A stretch of DNA of 64,000 nucleotides. Origin: Isoetes taiwanensis. Its lineage: Eukaryota; Streptophyta; Lycopodiopsida; Isoetales; Isoetaceae. The notes under the pieces are model-generated. The model did no database searches. It saw nothing but the letters and a program-made list of their open reading frames with translations, and was not told the DNA's origin. Of the stretch, positions 1-13,409 are shown one piece after another. Positions within the stretch are counted from its first letter, which is position 1, and each line of letters starts with the position of its first letter. The DNA lies in contig JAJEKV010000028.1 of assembly GCA_021234155.1 (NCBI GenBank), positions 11,486,134-11,550,133 on the forward strand, written 5' to 3'. Both the position numbers and the translations under genes were made by a program.

Positions 1-14
1 CCAAGACTTAATAC

Positions 15-181
<167 letters not shown>

Positions 182-420
182 TTCCCACATGCTCGCGAAT
201 TTTGGCGAGAGATATTTTTTGTACGTATAGCTCCTCAGGAGCTCATATCTCGGGCCTTAACAGCGGCCGTTTTGCTGAGTAACCAGAAATACAAAATCTA
301 CCGGCCTACCGGAATTCAATGTCTGTTGGTGTGAAGCAATCTTTGAATCATCAATTGGTTTTCTTTCTTTTAGTTTTTTTCCAAATCTCCGCTACAGTCC
401 GGCCTTAAGAAGATTTTAGT

Positions 421-1830
421 ATGGATCCAGTGATTTTGGGGATGATTGCCATGGTCTTGTGCACGATTATGCTCGGCATTGCATTGCAGCAGTTTTGCCT
501 GAACCTCATGTCTTCAAATCATGATTCTGAGCTCTTGGACTTAGCTATGGAGACCGAATCCATAGAAAGCAGCCGACTCATGACTTGCTGTCAATTTACC
601 TTGATTCTGTTGGGCGCAGCCAGACTAAAGAGGCCTTCAAGAAGATTTTGGGTTGCACCGAGACAAACCACACAGTGGGATAGCATTGACAACCATACCT
701 GGAATTGCTTGCCTTCTTATGAAGATGATATGTGGAGACAATGTTACAGGATGTCAAGATCCTCATTCGAAAATCTGGTAGGTCTTCTGGCCCCATATTT
801 TATAAAACCAGGCAACAAAGTGAGGGCTCCCATAGAGCCAAGAAGGGCTGTAGCTATGGTTGTTTATTTCCTTGCTCATGGGGAATCTCCTCTACATGTC
901 AGAAGGAGATTTTATGCTAGTCAGTCCACAGCTCAGAAGTATGTGAGGAAGATCACACTAGCTTTGGCGTCCAAGAACATGATGTATAAGAGATTTGTAG
1001 CCATTCCATCAGGGCAGAGATTACTCGACATTATAGCAGAATTTGAGGAGGCAACTGGTCTTCCTAATGTGTTTGCTGCACTTGATGGCAGCCACATATA
1101 CTTGTACAGAAAACCTAAGAAAAAGGATCATGCAAATGACTATTACAACAAAAATAAAACACACTCTATTCTGTTTCAAGGCTGTGTAACTCATAGTAAA
1201 TTGTTTGTCAATGTGTGTTGTATTAGAGTAGGATCTGTACATGATTCTGGACATTTCAGGAAAAGCACCATTTATAACAGGTTGGCCTCTAAATCTATAT
1301 TACAGGAACCGGTTGTTAAATTACAAGGGAAGAAGATCAAGAAAGGAATGCCTACTGAGGAAGATATAGTTGTAAACATACCTCCTCAATTATTTGGAGA
1401 TTCTGCATATCCTAGCAGGCCATTCTGCACACGTGTAATTTGGGTCCCATAGGCCGATTGGCCTCCGCGAACGATAAAAGAACCTTCCTTCCTTCCTTAT
1501 TAAAGATTTTTCCTGATCCTGATTGCAGGAAGAATCGATTCAACAAGAAGCAGAGGTAGAGTTGTAATTGAAAATGGTTTTGGCATTGTCAAGGAGAAAT
1601 GGAGAATATTAAAGAGTCTCACTGTTCAAGCATCACAAGCTAGCAAAATCGTGCACGCATGTGCTGTATTATGGAACTATTGTATTTTTGAAAGACGTGG
1701 AATGGAATTGCTACCACTGACTCCAGAATGCCCACAGGTTTAGTATTATGAGACTCAAGACATGAACAGGAAGTTGAAAAAGAAGGGAGATCAGATCAGG
1801 CACATCCTCCTCCAGAATCTGGAGAAATGA
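421..1830 (+). pseudogene. PIF/Harbinger transposase (HARBI1-like), broken
   Basis: Harbinger transposases are DDE nucleases that cut and paste the element into TWA targets. The open part (421-1452, 343 codons) has the first catalytic Asp in FAALDGSHIYLYRKP and the second in FGDSAYP. The part with the third residue, Glu in VIENGFG, lies downstream at about 1545-1640, out of frame. Three lesions are visible: insertion of a LINE tail at about 1425-1497, a one-base frameshift near 1548, and a stop at about 1741. The C-terminal part (from RKLKKKGDQIRH) still reads to a TGA at 1828-1830 and matches a second copy at 27368-27601. The N-terminus, with MDPVILGMIAM, matches the fragment at 13469-13729. 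Once one of a small local family; now non-functional. Confidence 0.9.
1425..1497 (+). mobile_element. LINE 3' tail inserted in the transposase
   Basis: The core GTCCCATAGGCCGATTGG, followed by a CTCCGCG..CGATAAAAG stretch and a short CCTT repeat, matches the 3' ends of the LINE fragments at 36900-36965 and (minus strand) 21604-21670. Transposase coding resumes just after it (LLKIFPDPD, compare LLIKVFLDG in the copy at 34309-34512). Only about 75 bp were inserted, as expected of a strongly 5'-truncated target-primed retrotransposition. The left boundary is approximate. Confidence 0.75.
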
Positions 1831-1984
1831 ACATTTAACCTTCCTTTGATTTGGCCTTCCTATTGTGACACATTGATGTGTTTCTGCAGTTATATTGAAT
1901 GAAATTCCGAAATATGAAAACTTTCTTTACATACTTTGTCTAAAAACACTTTGTTTGTATTCACTTTTCTGTGCTTCCCTTTTC

Positions 1985-2310
1985 TGTTGGAAGAGGTGGT
2001 AGTTTCTCTCGAAATGGCACTTGAGATCATTGTTCAGCCACAGCTCTGTCGTCTTCAGCATTACTTCCAGTGCCTTGCATCTGATTACTTCCCTTTTCAG
2101 CTGTAGAATGTAATCTACCTGTTCTTGCTTCCCTATTTCGTCTGCCTTCGTCCGCTCCTCCTGTATGAGCCCCCACCTTCTCTAGTCAACTAACGCAGCT
2201 TCGGAACTCGGTGCTGTGTCTTCTCTTGAAATTTCTTAAGATCTCATTCTGTATGTCATTCAGTCTATTCAGAAGCGATTCAGAGAGTGCTCGCTACATC
2301 CGTAGGCCAT
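1985..2310 (-). pseudogene. coding-like remnant, possible Harbinger accessory protein
   Basis: On the minus strand a charged, probably helical stretch can be read (for example IQEERTKADEIGKQEQVD) with stops and at least one frame change. It lies downstream of, and convergent to, the transposase. It could be the tail of an element-encoded coiled-coil or Myb-like protein, but I see no clear match to the Myb-like genes elsewhere in this window. Function unknown. Confidence 0.25.
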
Positions 2311-3164
2311 TTTCTCCCTGTTGAAGCCTCGTGGTTACCATGTCTGCTGTGGGAACGCTCTATTCTTTCCTCTTTTGCTACTCTGTCTTCCCGCCTTCAC
2401 GATAAAGTATGGTAGTGCCGTACCAGGTGTTTCCCGCACTGGAATATCTCAATTTTGGGAAAAAAAGAACACTCAAAACACTTCGGAAAAAAACCACATC
2501 TAAGTTTCCCCCTCAAAATAATGGGTCAAATCATTTTATTTGGATGCTTTCTTCTTGGTATTCAACCATTTCGTTTCGTTCCACTTCGAGGTGAATGAGA
2601 ATAGGATGTCACATATGAGTGAAGAAAAAATGACTAAAGCGCTTTTGCGTTGGACCAAGTCCCAAGATCAATGAAAATTGTACAGTAAGCTCATAACTAC
2701 TCAATTTTGTATCATAGTGCCTATTTGCAATCCCATGGGCTGTTGTTGGTATCACAATTACCATTGGATCAATGACATTAATATCTTAAGTCTTGGTGCC
2801 CTTTGCTACATCGCATAAACTCATTTGACATTAATGAATTGAGAAGGGACACCTTAGTGCGATCCACCCTAAGGATACCACGGTCGTGCAATGTCAATGT
2901 AAATGACCCTTTAATGGATTTATGCATATAAATAAAGGCCCCATTGTCTACTATATATACTATAATAATAAAGAATTTGTGTCCGTAAGTGAATGAGTAT
3001 GTGTGTCTGTGAGTCTCTCCACCCCTATCGACGACAGCTAAAAAGATTCTATGCGGCATAATCTCGGCCCTCGAAATTGTGGTTTCCATAGAGGCCATCA
3101 GTGGCATTTATGGAATTGTGTCCATTGTTCGATATAAGGACACTTAATATTCCAAAAATACAAA
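2311..3164. other. no gene seen
   Basis: AT-rich sequence with only short frames full of stops. No inverted-repeat ends, tRNA or splice-bounded exons were found. Confidence 0.6.
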
Positions 3165-3790
3165 ACGACCACAATTTAAAGGATTTTGGATGCATAAAAT
3201 AATATCTTGCATGTATGAGACAGGTTTGATGGATTTGTTTCAATGGCTAAGTTATGGCAAAAGAGACGGTGTTAGATTAGTGAGGCACTTGTGGCCTAGG
3301 ATTCACCTACACATGATATGTATGTGGCATTTGCGTTTGAGCATCTTAAATATCATCCACGATCATGTTTGAACCAAAAAAAATACACGGTGTTTTCGTG
3401 GACATAGCGAGTTTTTTTTTGTGTTATCATGTTAAAGCCAAATCGAAGGAAAAAAACACACGGAATTTTTCAGATCTCACGCTGGTTCAAACATGACAGT
3501 GGATATTTAAGACGCTTGATTTGCATTAGCCAAAGAAACCCTTTTCATGTGCAAAAAAATGCTTTTTTATACCCTTATTTATCATACAATAAGATTGAAA
3601 TGGTAGATGCCCCGTAGTATATGTATAAAAATAGGCAATAACCTTTTGACTGCCGATGGTTTATACCACTAATACTGTATGTTTCCCTTAGGTTTTTGGT
3701 CATCACCTTGCTTTATAGGAACACTAAACTAGTGAGATTGAAGGCGTCTTCCATCTTTGCAGTTTCCACTCTGACAAAGACATATTTTAT
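3165..3790 (+). repeat. diverged duplicate of the peroxidase upstream region
   Basis: Segments at about 3170-3300 and 3690-3790 align with 5055-5258 just upstream of the peroxidase gene: an AAAGGA.TTTGGA block, a GACGGTGTTAGAT block, then GAGGC.CTTGTGGCC, CATCAC.TTGCTT and GATTGAAGGC in the same order. The older copy is split by about 400 bp containing a MITE. It marks a past duplication of the promoter and 5'UTR without the coding exons. Confidence 0.7.
3338..3520. mobile_element. MITE, inverted-repeat type, older copy
   Basis: The ends are imperfect inverted repeats of about 37 bp (left end near GATCATGTTTGAACC, right end near GGTTCAAACATGACAG). Interior blocks such as AAATACACGG are shared with the element at 4235-4416, so both belong to one family. 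The target duplication is not clear here. Confidence 0.65.
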
Positions 3791-4180
3791 CAAAATGCAC
3801 ACTCCTACCTGTGCTCGACATCAAGAGGCACTAAAGGAATAAAGATACCAATGACAATGCAATGTATCTAGACATATGTCCATCTGAACCCCAATAGAGC
3901 CACAAACCCCTACATAGGTGACTAATACATTTTTTATTTATAGAAGTAAAACTAAATATTGGGTAAAAAAGGTTTGTTGTTGAAATTGGGAATATGTGGC
4001 TGAGCTTTCTAGGTAAAGAAGGTTTGTTGTTGAAATTTCCGATTGAGCTAGAGCATCACAAAGACAGATTCTTATGCATATTTTTCTATAAGGCCAATAT
4101 AAGCTCCTATTAAAAATTTAAAATAAAATAATATTAAATACTTGAATTGAAGATAAAACTATAAACTATTATAAATACTT
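3791..4180. other. AT-rich spacer, no gene seen
   Basis: No coding frame of note. A short direct repeat with core GAAGGTTTGTTGTTGAAATT occurs at about 3968 and 4018. Confidence 0.6.
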
Positions 4181-5005
4181 TGAGAAAAAATTCAAATAGG
4201 GTGTAAAAAGTGTCAAGAGTGGCATGACTTATTTCGGGCGTGGTATTTATCAACCACCGTCATGTTTGAACAAAAAAAAATACACGAGGTTTTTGTGGAC
4301 TTAACCAATTTTTGAGCGAGTGTCATGTTAAAACCACATTGAGAGAAAAAATACACGGAGTTTTTTTAGGTTCACGCTGGTTCAAACATGACGGTGGTTG
4401 ATAAATACCACGATTGGACTTATTTAAAAGGCCGTATGAGAAAAAATTCAAATAGGGTGTAAAAAGTACCAAGAGTGGCATGACTTATTTAAAAGGCCGT
4501 ATGAGAAAAAATTCAGATAGGGTGTAAAAAGTGCCAAGAGTGGCATGACTTATTTAAAAGGCCGTATAGGCATCGAAAAACTAGGAGTTAGTCTCCTAAA
4601 TTTCCGGTCACAATCCTCATTTTTCGGTTCAAATTTTTATTTGCCGGCAAACAAATTGTGGGGTTTCCTTCAAAATCCGGCAAATAATCTTGAGTTTATA
4701 TTCAAAATCCGGTAGAGCATGGCACGTACCGGCAAATTATCTGGTTAGAGGTGCCGGGGATTTTGAAGCCCGTATGAGAAAATATTCAGATAGGGTGTAA
4801 AAAGTGCCGAGTGGCATGACTTATTTAAAAGGCCGTATGAGAAAAAATTCAGATAGGGTGTAAAAAGTGCCAAGAGTGGCATGACATTTAAAAAGGCCGT
4901 ATGAGAAAAAATTCAGATAGGGTGTAAAAAGTGCTAAGAGTACCTGAGAAAAAATTCAGATAGGGTGTAAAAAGTGCCAAGTGTGTATTTAAAAGGCCGT
5001 ATGAA
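4180..5005 (+). repeat. minisatellite of about 64 bp units upstream of the peroxidase
   Basis: About seven copies of a unit containing AAGGCCGTATGAGAAAAAAT, GATAGGGTGTAAAAAGTGCC and AAGAGTGGCATGACTTATTT. The array is interrupted by a MITE (4235-4416) and by about 200 bp of unrelated sequence (about 4568-4770) rich in CCGGCAAA/CCGGTA motifs. It ends roughly 250 bp before the end of the peroxidase 5'UTR exon, so it could affect that promoter; this is inference. Confidence 0.85.
4235..4416. mobile_element. MULE-like MITE with 9-bp target duplication
   Basis: A 182 bp element with inverted ends containing GTGGTATTTATCAACCACCG and the reverse complement. It is flanked by the direct repeat GACTTATTT (4226-4234 and 4417-4425), taken from the minisatellite unit it landed in. 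A 9-bp duplication is typical of Mutator-like elements. No coding capacity. Confidence 0.8.
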
Positions 5006-5014
5006 GACCACATA

Positions 5015-5258
5015 ATGTTGGGATGGTTCCAGAAACGCATCTCCAGCCGCAACTTAAAGGACTTTGGACGATCGAGATACCACGCCTCCAGAAACTTTTA
5101 CGCATTTTTTCAACGGCTAGGATGCTCCAGATCGGACGGTGTTAGATCACTGAGGCGCTTGTGGCCATCACGTTGCTTCATAGAAATACCACACTACTGA
5201 GACCTTTTCCTGATTGAAGGCCTCATTTCGTTCTCTGCGTCTTACCAATCCGGCAAAG
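5015..5258 (+). promoter_or_regulatory. promoter-proximal region and 5'UTR exon of the peroxidase
   Basis: The sequence before the first coding exon ends with a good splice donor after CCGGCAAAG at 5258. The matching acceptor is TTTTCAG at 5755-5761, six bases before the start codon. That gives a 5'UTR intron of about 503 bp (5259-5761), a layout known for plant cytosolic ascorbate peroxidase genes. The transcription start cannot be fixed from sequence alone. Confidence 0.6.
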
Positions 5259-5767
5259 GTTAGCTGGGCGTTTTGCCGATCTGCTTATCTCTTAGAAAAT
5301 ATTTTGATCTGTAGAAATGCTTCTGTAGAAATTTTCTTCCCTTCATGTAGCAGAGCTTTTTCTGTTTTGTACTTAATCCGCCGTGTGGTAATGAGCTTGA
5401 TCATCTGGTAATAGTGATAGTTACGGATTTTAATTATTTCCTTATCAATGTTTTCTATTATAATAGCAGGTCTAGATCTTATTAAGTGTTCAGCCCTGCA
5501 AATCTTTCCGTCATCTTGACGTATTACGGATATAGCCAGCCTGTGTTTCTGCAATCTTTTTAATCGTTTGATTAATTTAACTGCTTATGCCTGATTGTTG
5601 AGTCCATTTCCTGCTTCACTGTAGCTGCTAGATTTAAGTCTTTGTGCTGCGTAAGTCTGATATAGTTTGGGTATAGCTGGTAGCCCTTTAGTTTTCGGTA
5701 TCATTTGTGTGTTTGAAGTTCTGTATCATTTTGCCATAGCTGAACTCTTTGGTCTTTTCAGGCTACC

Positions 5768-7405
<1,638 letters not shown>

Positions 7406-7437
7406 ATGGAACAATGTCCCATGATGCTTCTGTTTCA

Positions 7438-7443
7438 AATAAA
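7438..7443 (+). terminator. AATAAA polyadenylation signal of the peroxidase
   Basis: Canonical AATAAA 33 bases after the stop codon. Confidence 0.55.
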
Positions 7444-7857
7444 ATGGACTCTAGTATCCAAAGTTCATTGTTTTGTTACCAGTTATTAAGATGAATAGAA
7501 GATTTCAGCATAGATTCCGTCGACAAAATTATCTGTTGTCATTTTGCTTTTTTCATAGCGTTATCTAGTTTTTACCTTGACGTTTTACAAAGTTGAGACG
7601 AGTTAATAGCTTTTAGTAGAAAATGATAACTTAAACCATGCTTCATGGTACACGTATATTGATATCAATTTAGGTATTAAAAGCCTTTGTCGGCTTTTGC
7701 ACCGTATAAGTGGCTACGGAGCCGGGTCCTGAGCCTCACATCGAGCCCTTTACACAAAAAGGCCCATAAAGGCTTGCTTTAAAACTTACGAGCCTCCCGT
7801 AGAGCCCTTTACACAAATAAAAGCCCATAAATATGAAACAAAAATCGCAGAAGTTTA
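7444..7857. other. 3' flank, no gene seen
   Basis: AT-rich. A short direct repeat (GAGCCCTTTACACAAA, at about 7744 and 7803) is present. No coding frame supported. Confidence 0.5.
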
Positions 7858-8235
7858 TTGAAATTATGCCTATTTCACAATCGTATTATGAATACATACA
7901 TTTTAAAGTGTAAAATCAAAAGGGAAAAAAGGTTGTTGAGAAGAGACTACCTAAAAGAGTATATTAAAAGAAGTGAATGTTTTGCTTCGCGAACTAATGT
8001 ATCCCAACTCACCTTTAGTAGACTATGGAGCAAGCACTTCAAGCATGTCACAAACAACTTTACAAAGTGTAACTTGTGTGCTAAGTTGAAAGAGATTCTA
8101 AACAAGACCAAGCAACCAAGCCAAAGAGCTAAGGTAAGAGAACAAATGAAAGACCACATGACTGACCAGCTATCATTTAGATCCACATATTGGATGTGGA
8201 GTTCACATATAAATCTATTAAAAATGGGGGGTTAA
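7858..8235 (+). pseudogene. fragment of a putative transposon protein with a CxxC knuckle
   Basis: A 125-codon frame whose middle (SRLWSKHFKHV, then FTKCNLCAKLKEIL and a basic helical stretch ending RSTYW) resembles a region found in large transposon-encoded proteins of plants and protists that carry one CxxC pair. No catalytic domain follows and the frame stops soon after. I cannot name the family with confidence; it may be chance similarity. Confidence 0.35.
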
Positions 8236-9189
8236 ATTTTAATCGTGCCAGTTAGGTTAAGAATTAATTTAACCATTGTTACATATACCTTGGTTAAATT
8301 AAAAGTTAACAATTCGCTTAAGTATTAACATTTACATTTTTGTGGTGCCCCTTGAGTGTGGTTAAGAGTTGTTAAAAGTTTGACGGGAGAGTAAGCAGAA
8401 AACTCTAGCGGGAGGAGCTATGCCGCCCAAGCGAGCTCATTATCTGGGCATGATACTACAGCTGGCTACCTAGCACACCACGCCATCCAAGACACCATCA
8501 ACATCTTGCTCTTGACGTTGATATTATTCTGGTGGTCTTCTTGGAGAAAAAAGCCCCATTTTTTAGAGCCTACATCTATGATCATGAATATGCATTATAA
8601 TCAATGAAAAAGGGGGCATAGGCTACTGCAACTCATGGAGAAGGTTGTTGACAAGGAGGAGTTACCAATAGGTCTATAAAACAAGAAATTCAGAAATTGA
8701 AGATTGTGTAGGTCAGCCAAGCATTTTCAAAAGATCTAGAAATCTGTATTGGACTAGATTTTTCAGTATCAACACATGGGTAGCTTAAATGCTGCATCCT
8801 TGCAGATATGGGATTCAATGTTCAAGGCATATGAGGAACTTGGCAAAATGCTAATTCAAGAGCGTAATTACATTTGATGTCTGGAGGAATGGAATCACTC
8901 AAAGAAAATTCCACAGAGCAGAATTACCGCGGTTGGATGTCCAGCCTATGGCCTTTGCAGGATCTTTTCAAGGCTGTCGAGTCTGGATTTGGAAGCTTAG
9001 TTCTATGTAATTCCCTAGGCATCTCATGAACTTTTCTACTTAGCATATGGCTTTCTTATATCTTGTATTTTCTTATTCAGCTGATGGGACAGAGGTTACT
9101 ATCTGTAATAGGTTACAAAACAACATAATGGACTGTTATTTGATCTAGTTTTAACTTTAAAAGAACACAGCATAATATATGGATCCCAA
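8236..9189. other. no gene seen
   Basis: AT-rich, short frames only. A small palindromic stretch with TTAAGAATTAATTTAACC lies at about 8258-8300. The part after 8800 may be the decayed 5' portion of the PPR pseudogene that follows, but no motif can be read with confidence. Confidence 0.45.
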
Positions 9190-9930
9190 GGTACTCAACA
9201 ATGATTGGAGGGAATGTTGCCATTGGTGATGGCATTCGGGCATTGGATCTTTTTAAAGAAATTCAAAGTGTTGGTCTCTCTACAAACCGAGTTGCATTGA
9301 TCAATGCCCTCAGTGCTTGTGTGCGCATAGGAGCATTAGAACAATGAAACAAATTCAGAGTGGTATGATGAAAGCATGGATTGATTTAAATCTTAATGTG
9401 CAGAATGATGTTATTGACATGTATGCTATATGTGGTGCCATAAAGGAGGCTAAAATTACATTTGATACAATGTGGAAACGTGATTCCATTTTGTGGACAA
9501 CAATGATATCGACATATGTCGTGCATGGAGATGACAAGGAAGCATGTAAACTTCTTAGGAAATGGAGCAGGAAGGGCTTCAGCTTGAGGAAATTACTAAT
9601 GCTTCTATTCTGGCAACATGTAGCCATGGTGGCTTGATGGACCAAGAATGCAATTACTCTGCTCGGGCTTACAACATCAAGCCAAACATGGAGCATCATG
9701 CCTGTTTAGCTGACCTCCTTTGATGAGCAGGATTCTTGAGTGAAGCAAATGACTTGCTAGAGAGCATGTTCAGGAGCCTAATGACACAATATGGACCATC
9801 TTTCTTGGCAGTTGTAACATTCATTGTGATACGCAACTTCCAAAATATACCTTAATGCACATTCTCAACTTAGGGCCTAAAATGCTCCAGCCCTCGTACT
9901 TCTCTAAACGAACTGCGAATTCACTTAAAT
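9190..9930 (+). pseudogene. PPR protein pseudogene (PLS type)
   Basis: Plant PPR proteins bind organellar RNA. Readable blocks include a P/L-type motif around RALDLFKEIQSVGL and LINALSACVRIGALEQ, an S-type stretch VIDMYAICGAIKEAKITFD, and WTTMISTYVVHGDDKEA. After a frameshift near 9560 come LEEITNASILATCSHGGLMD and LADLL. An in-frame stop follows ALEQ and more frameshifts occur towards the 3' end. No E or DYW domain is seen. It is unrelated in position to the tandem PPR genes at 39-54 kb. Confidence 0.8.
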
Positions 9931-10032
9931 CCATAAACAGGTAAACTGATTAATTTTGTGTACCTTAGGATCCATATATTATTTGATCCAATTTCTGCAT
10001 AATATATATAACATGCCAGAAACACCCTTTAA

Positions 10033-13000
10033 CACTAGAGTTGTCCCTTGATGGACCATAAATGGTTCATTTGTATAGTTCGCTTTAAAATTCATATAAA
10101 ATCAATGGCATAAAATTCAATGAAACCCTTTCTACACATTAATATATGGCAGTCATGTTGCACAAGAAAAATAGTCAAAAATGCATATATCCTTAAAATT
10201 GAAAGTTATGTTTAGGTGAATCAAGGGGGGTCAAGTCCAGTTTGCTTCATGTTTACATAATGTAAAACTGGCTCAATAGAAAGATTTTTATTTTTTATTT
10301 TTTTCATTATAATGGTATTTTTCTATACGAGATAAGGATTAATACACAAAAAATCTTGTTCCAATCTGAAGTCTAGAAAGGAAGATATAGTTAGCCAAAC
10401 ATGACAGGGTCAAAACAGTTTTCTACCTTCTGTGGACCAATAATGGTTCCCATAAGGCTGTTTCAATTAAACTTCTATAACTTTTGCATGAAAATGATTT
10501 TTTACTTCAAGTTTGGTGTATAAGTAGTTGACTAATTGCTCCATGCATAAAAAATATTTGTTGGCCTGTAATTTGAAGCTTCAGCTTTGACTTATAGTAA
10601 CAATTTTAAGTGACTTTTAATTGATGTTTATTTTGTTATATTTGAAGGAAATTTATTGAAATAGCATGTCAGTGAAAAAATCATATTTGAATGCTTGTAT
10701 GGATATGAAACCATTGAAAAAACAAGTAAAGAAAAAGAGCAAAAGGCACGACCATGATAAATCAACAAAGGTTTTATGTACCTAAGACTATTACTGGTCC
10801 ACAGGTACATTTTAAATCAGTAACTTCTTTACCTTATCGGATCTCAAGCTGAATTTTAGGATATTAGTATTTCATGAGATTCTCTATCAATAAAAAATAT
10901 CTATTGCTAGGTTTAGGCTAAAACTTTTAGTATTAGTTCCAAGTTATCATCAAATATTTTCCATATTTGATCTCTAGATTTGTGCCTTCCACCATATTTC
11001 AAAGCTTCCCAAAGTTAAGATAGCAATGCAAGATAACCAAGGAAACATATGAAAAGGTACGACTAAAGAAGATCAAGGTAGACTGCTATGCCGATGCCAA
11101 TTATTGGTCCACATGACTTCTCATTTAAAAGTCAAGAACATCATCGTCTTAATCAATTCTTTAGAATATACTTTATATCATATTATATATGATAACATTA
11201 GTTGATTAGGGAGGATTGTCTATCTAGAAGGTGATATCGAAGCACAAAAATGAAGTAGTTAAGGGCTACTTTGAATGTATGAGAAAGTCCATTTACACCT
11301 TTCAAAGATTATCTTATAGACGATGAGAAATCATAATATCATTGTAGGGGACAAAATGAATAGAGCCAATGTAAATAAATAGAGAAATTTTCTCAATCCA
11401 GTTGGTTTAATCCTGGACCTATAAATAGTCTATGCTTATTTATATTCAAATCTTGTATATAATATATTATTCTGACATGAAATTTGAGATATATATTGCA
11501 ATAAAGGTTCAAATTTACAAAAATTATAGCCTATCATAAAAGTTGATCTACATGTACTATAGTCCAACTTAGACTACAACATTTTGGAGCAGCCACACAT
11601 TGCCTAACTTTATAATAGTGGAAAGTAAGTAGGTTTCTTCATTTTTTTTTCTAATAAGACCACAGCAAGGACCTCAATATCCATTTTTATCATATATTGG
11701 GCCATTTAAAAGCAGGGTATTTTTTAACCTCCTTACATATTTGATGGGGCGTAAAATATTGGCCACTACTTACCTTAAATAATTTGCTAAGTGTAGTTTG
11801 TCCTGGCCCTTTTCCAAACCATTATATGGTTGTAACTTAAATGGCGAAATCATGAAACTATTTTTTTTTTTCAAGAATTTGAATTGGCCACATCCATACA
11901 TCAAAAATGTAAAGATGATGGCCACGTCACTAGGATGATATCTAGTTTCTATAATGTTCTATGCAGTTGTTATAGACAAATACATGCTACATTTCTCTAA
12001 CTAAGATTGCTATATTTCTCTAACTAAGATTACTATAAGATCATTTGAATGTTCTAAACATGTTGAATTTAGGCAGAAGTGCAAATGGATTTGGTATGAC
12101 AGATTTCTAATTTCAGGGCTAAACTCAAATAGATTTCAGCCCCCTACAAGTGGCAAAATTATGTCCCTATACTTGTCCAATATAGAGCTTGGCCATAGCC
12201 CTTAAAATATAAAATTATTTCATGGTTTGAATGGCCACCAAAACAAGTTGCTAGTGCACATACCATTTTGGAATGGCCACGCCATAGGGGTTCGAAGATT
12301 TGGCAAATGTCAAATTGGCCACTTATGAAATGAATTTAATGAAATGGTGCTTTGAACTGGCCACCACCCTTTAATCATGGTGAGAATGCATCCTACTCAG
12401 GCGTGGCCGACTATTTTACGAAATATGTGAATGTGTGGCCAACTGGCCCGCCGGGGCCACTAAAAAATACCCTGTTTAAAAGGCTTATGGAATAAATGTA
12501 GTGCAATAAGTTATTTTAGATGAACTAGAAAAACAGGTACGGAAAGTCTTTTGTTCTATTTATTTATAGTCATGGCTAAACTTCGTGATATTGTCCTCTA
12601 TTCATCAATAACCATCACTGCCTACATTATTGTTGAGTTTTAGACCTATAAAGGTATAATCAATGCACTTTGGAACCTTTCTTTGTGTTCATCCTGTTAT
12701 ATTAGATCTTGTTTCGATCTAGATAATGCATGGTCATACCCTAGTTACACTATATTTATGTTGATAAAGTAAATTCCTATATAGAGTTAATTAGAATGCA
12801 TCATTTACTATCCTTATGAGACTTATAGATGGGGTTTATTGAAGCACTTTAACCCATATTTTTATTTTGAATTCTGTACAATAATTTCTTTAGTTAATAA
12901 TGATACTAATAAAACATATAAACATAAAAAAAATTCTTTGGACTATAGCTTGTCTAGTTAAGGACTCATTGTCACAAAAATTAAGTCAAAACTTGTAATA

Positions 13001-13409
13001 ATAAGAGAGAGATAATTCTTGAACCTCATGTAGCATTTTTAAGCAAAATAGGATTTGGCGACTTCAATTGATATCAAATGATAGCGCCAAAACATGGAAA
13101 CATGCAAATTGATATGTTTTATCATAATATATCAATTAATTTCATATTTAGCAAGGTTTAGACACTTTTATGCTAGAAAATTGAAGAATGCAGTTCTAGA
13201 GTGCTGTAAAAACTGCCAAATTCTCCAAAGTTTGAACAATCATACCAATATAAAGGTGAATCCAGTGGTCATGAAATTCTCACAGATCGTTAAGAATCTG
13301 AAGACTCAAATAGTAGTGGTATATTTTAAAATTAAATTTGTCTTGTGAGATATATGGTTTAAATGGCAGGGGGTATGGTGGACCATTTCTCCCCGGGACA
13401 ACTCTAGTG
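10033..13409. mobile_element. piggyBac-like non-autonomous element with TTAA duplications
   Basis: Terminal inverted repeats CACTAGAGTTGTCCC (15 of 15 bases match) lie at 10033-10047 and 13395-13409. They are flanked on both sides by TTAA (10029-10032 and 13410-13413), the target of piggyBac-superfamily transposases. Both ends carry TGGACCAT or its complement just inside the repeats. The 3.4 kb interior is AT-rich and shows no transposase; the longest frame is about 84 codons. It contains a nested hAT-type element. Although the ends begin with CACTA, the flanking three bases differ (TAA left, TTA right), which argues against a CACTA element. Confidence 0.65.
11713..12474. mobile_element. hAT-type non-autonomous element, nested
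   Basis: A 762 bp element with perfect 14-bp inverted ends CAGGGTATTTTTTA, flanked by the 8-bp direct repeat TTTAAAAG (11705-11712 and 12475-12482). An 8-bp duplication and CAG-starting ends are hallmarks of hAT elements. GGCCAC or its complement recurs about ten times inside, as expected for subterminal transposase-binding motifs. No coding frame. Confidence 0.88.

Noticed and set aside
4180-5005. CRISPR array
   Set aside because: The units are contiguous minisatellite repeats of about 64 bp without unique spacers, in a plant nuclear context.
13094-13348. 84-codon frame as a remnant transposase of the TTAA element
   Set aside because: AT-rich, no motif of a piggyBac transposase, and no supporting neighbours.
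10033-13409. CACTA element, because the ends start CACTAG
   Set aside because: The flanking three bases differ between sides (TAA and TTA), while a four-base TTAA is present on both, which fits piggyBac better.
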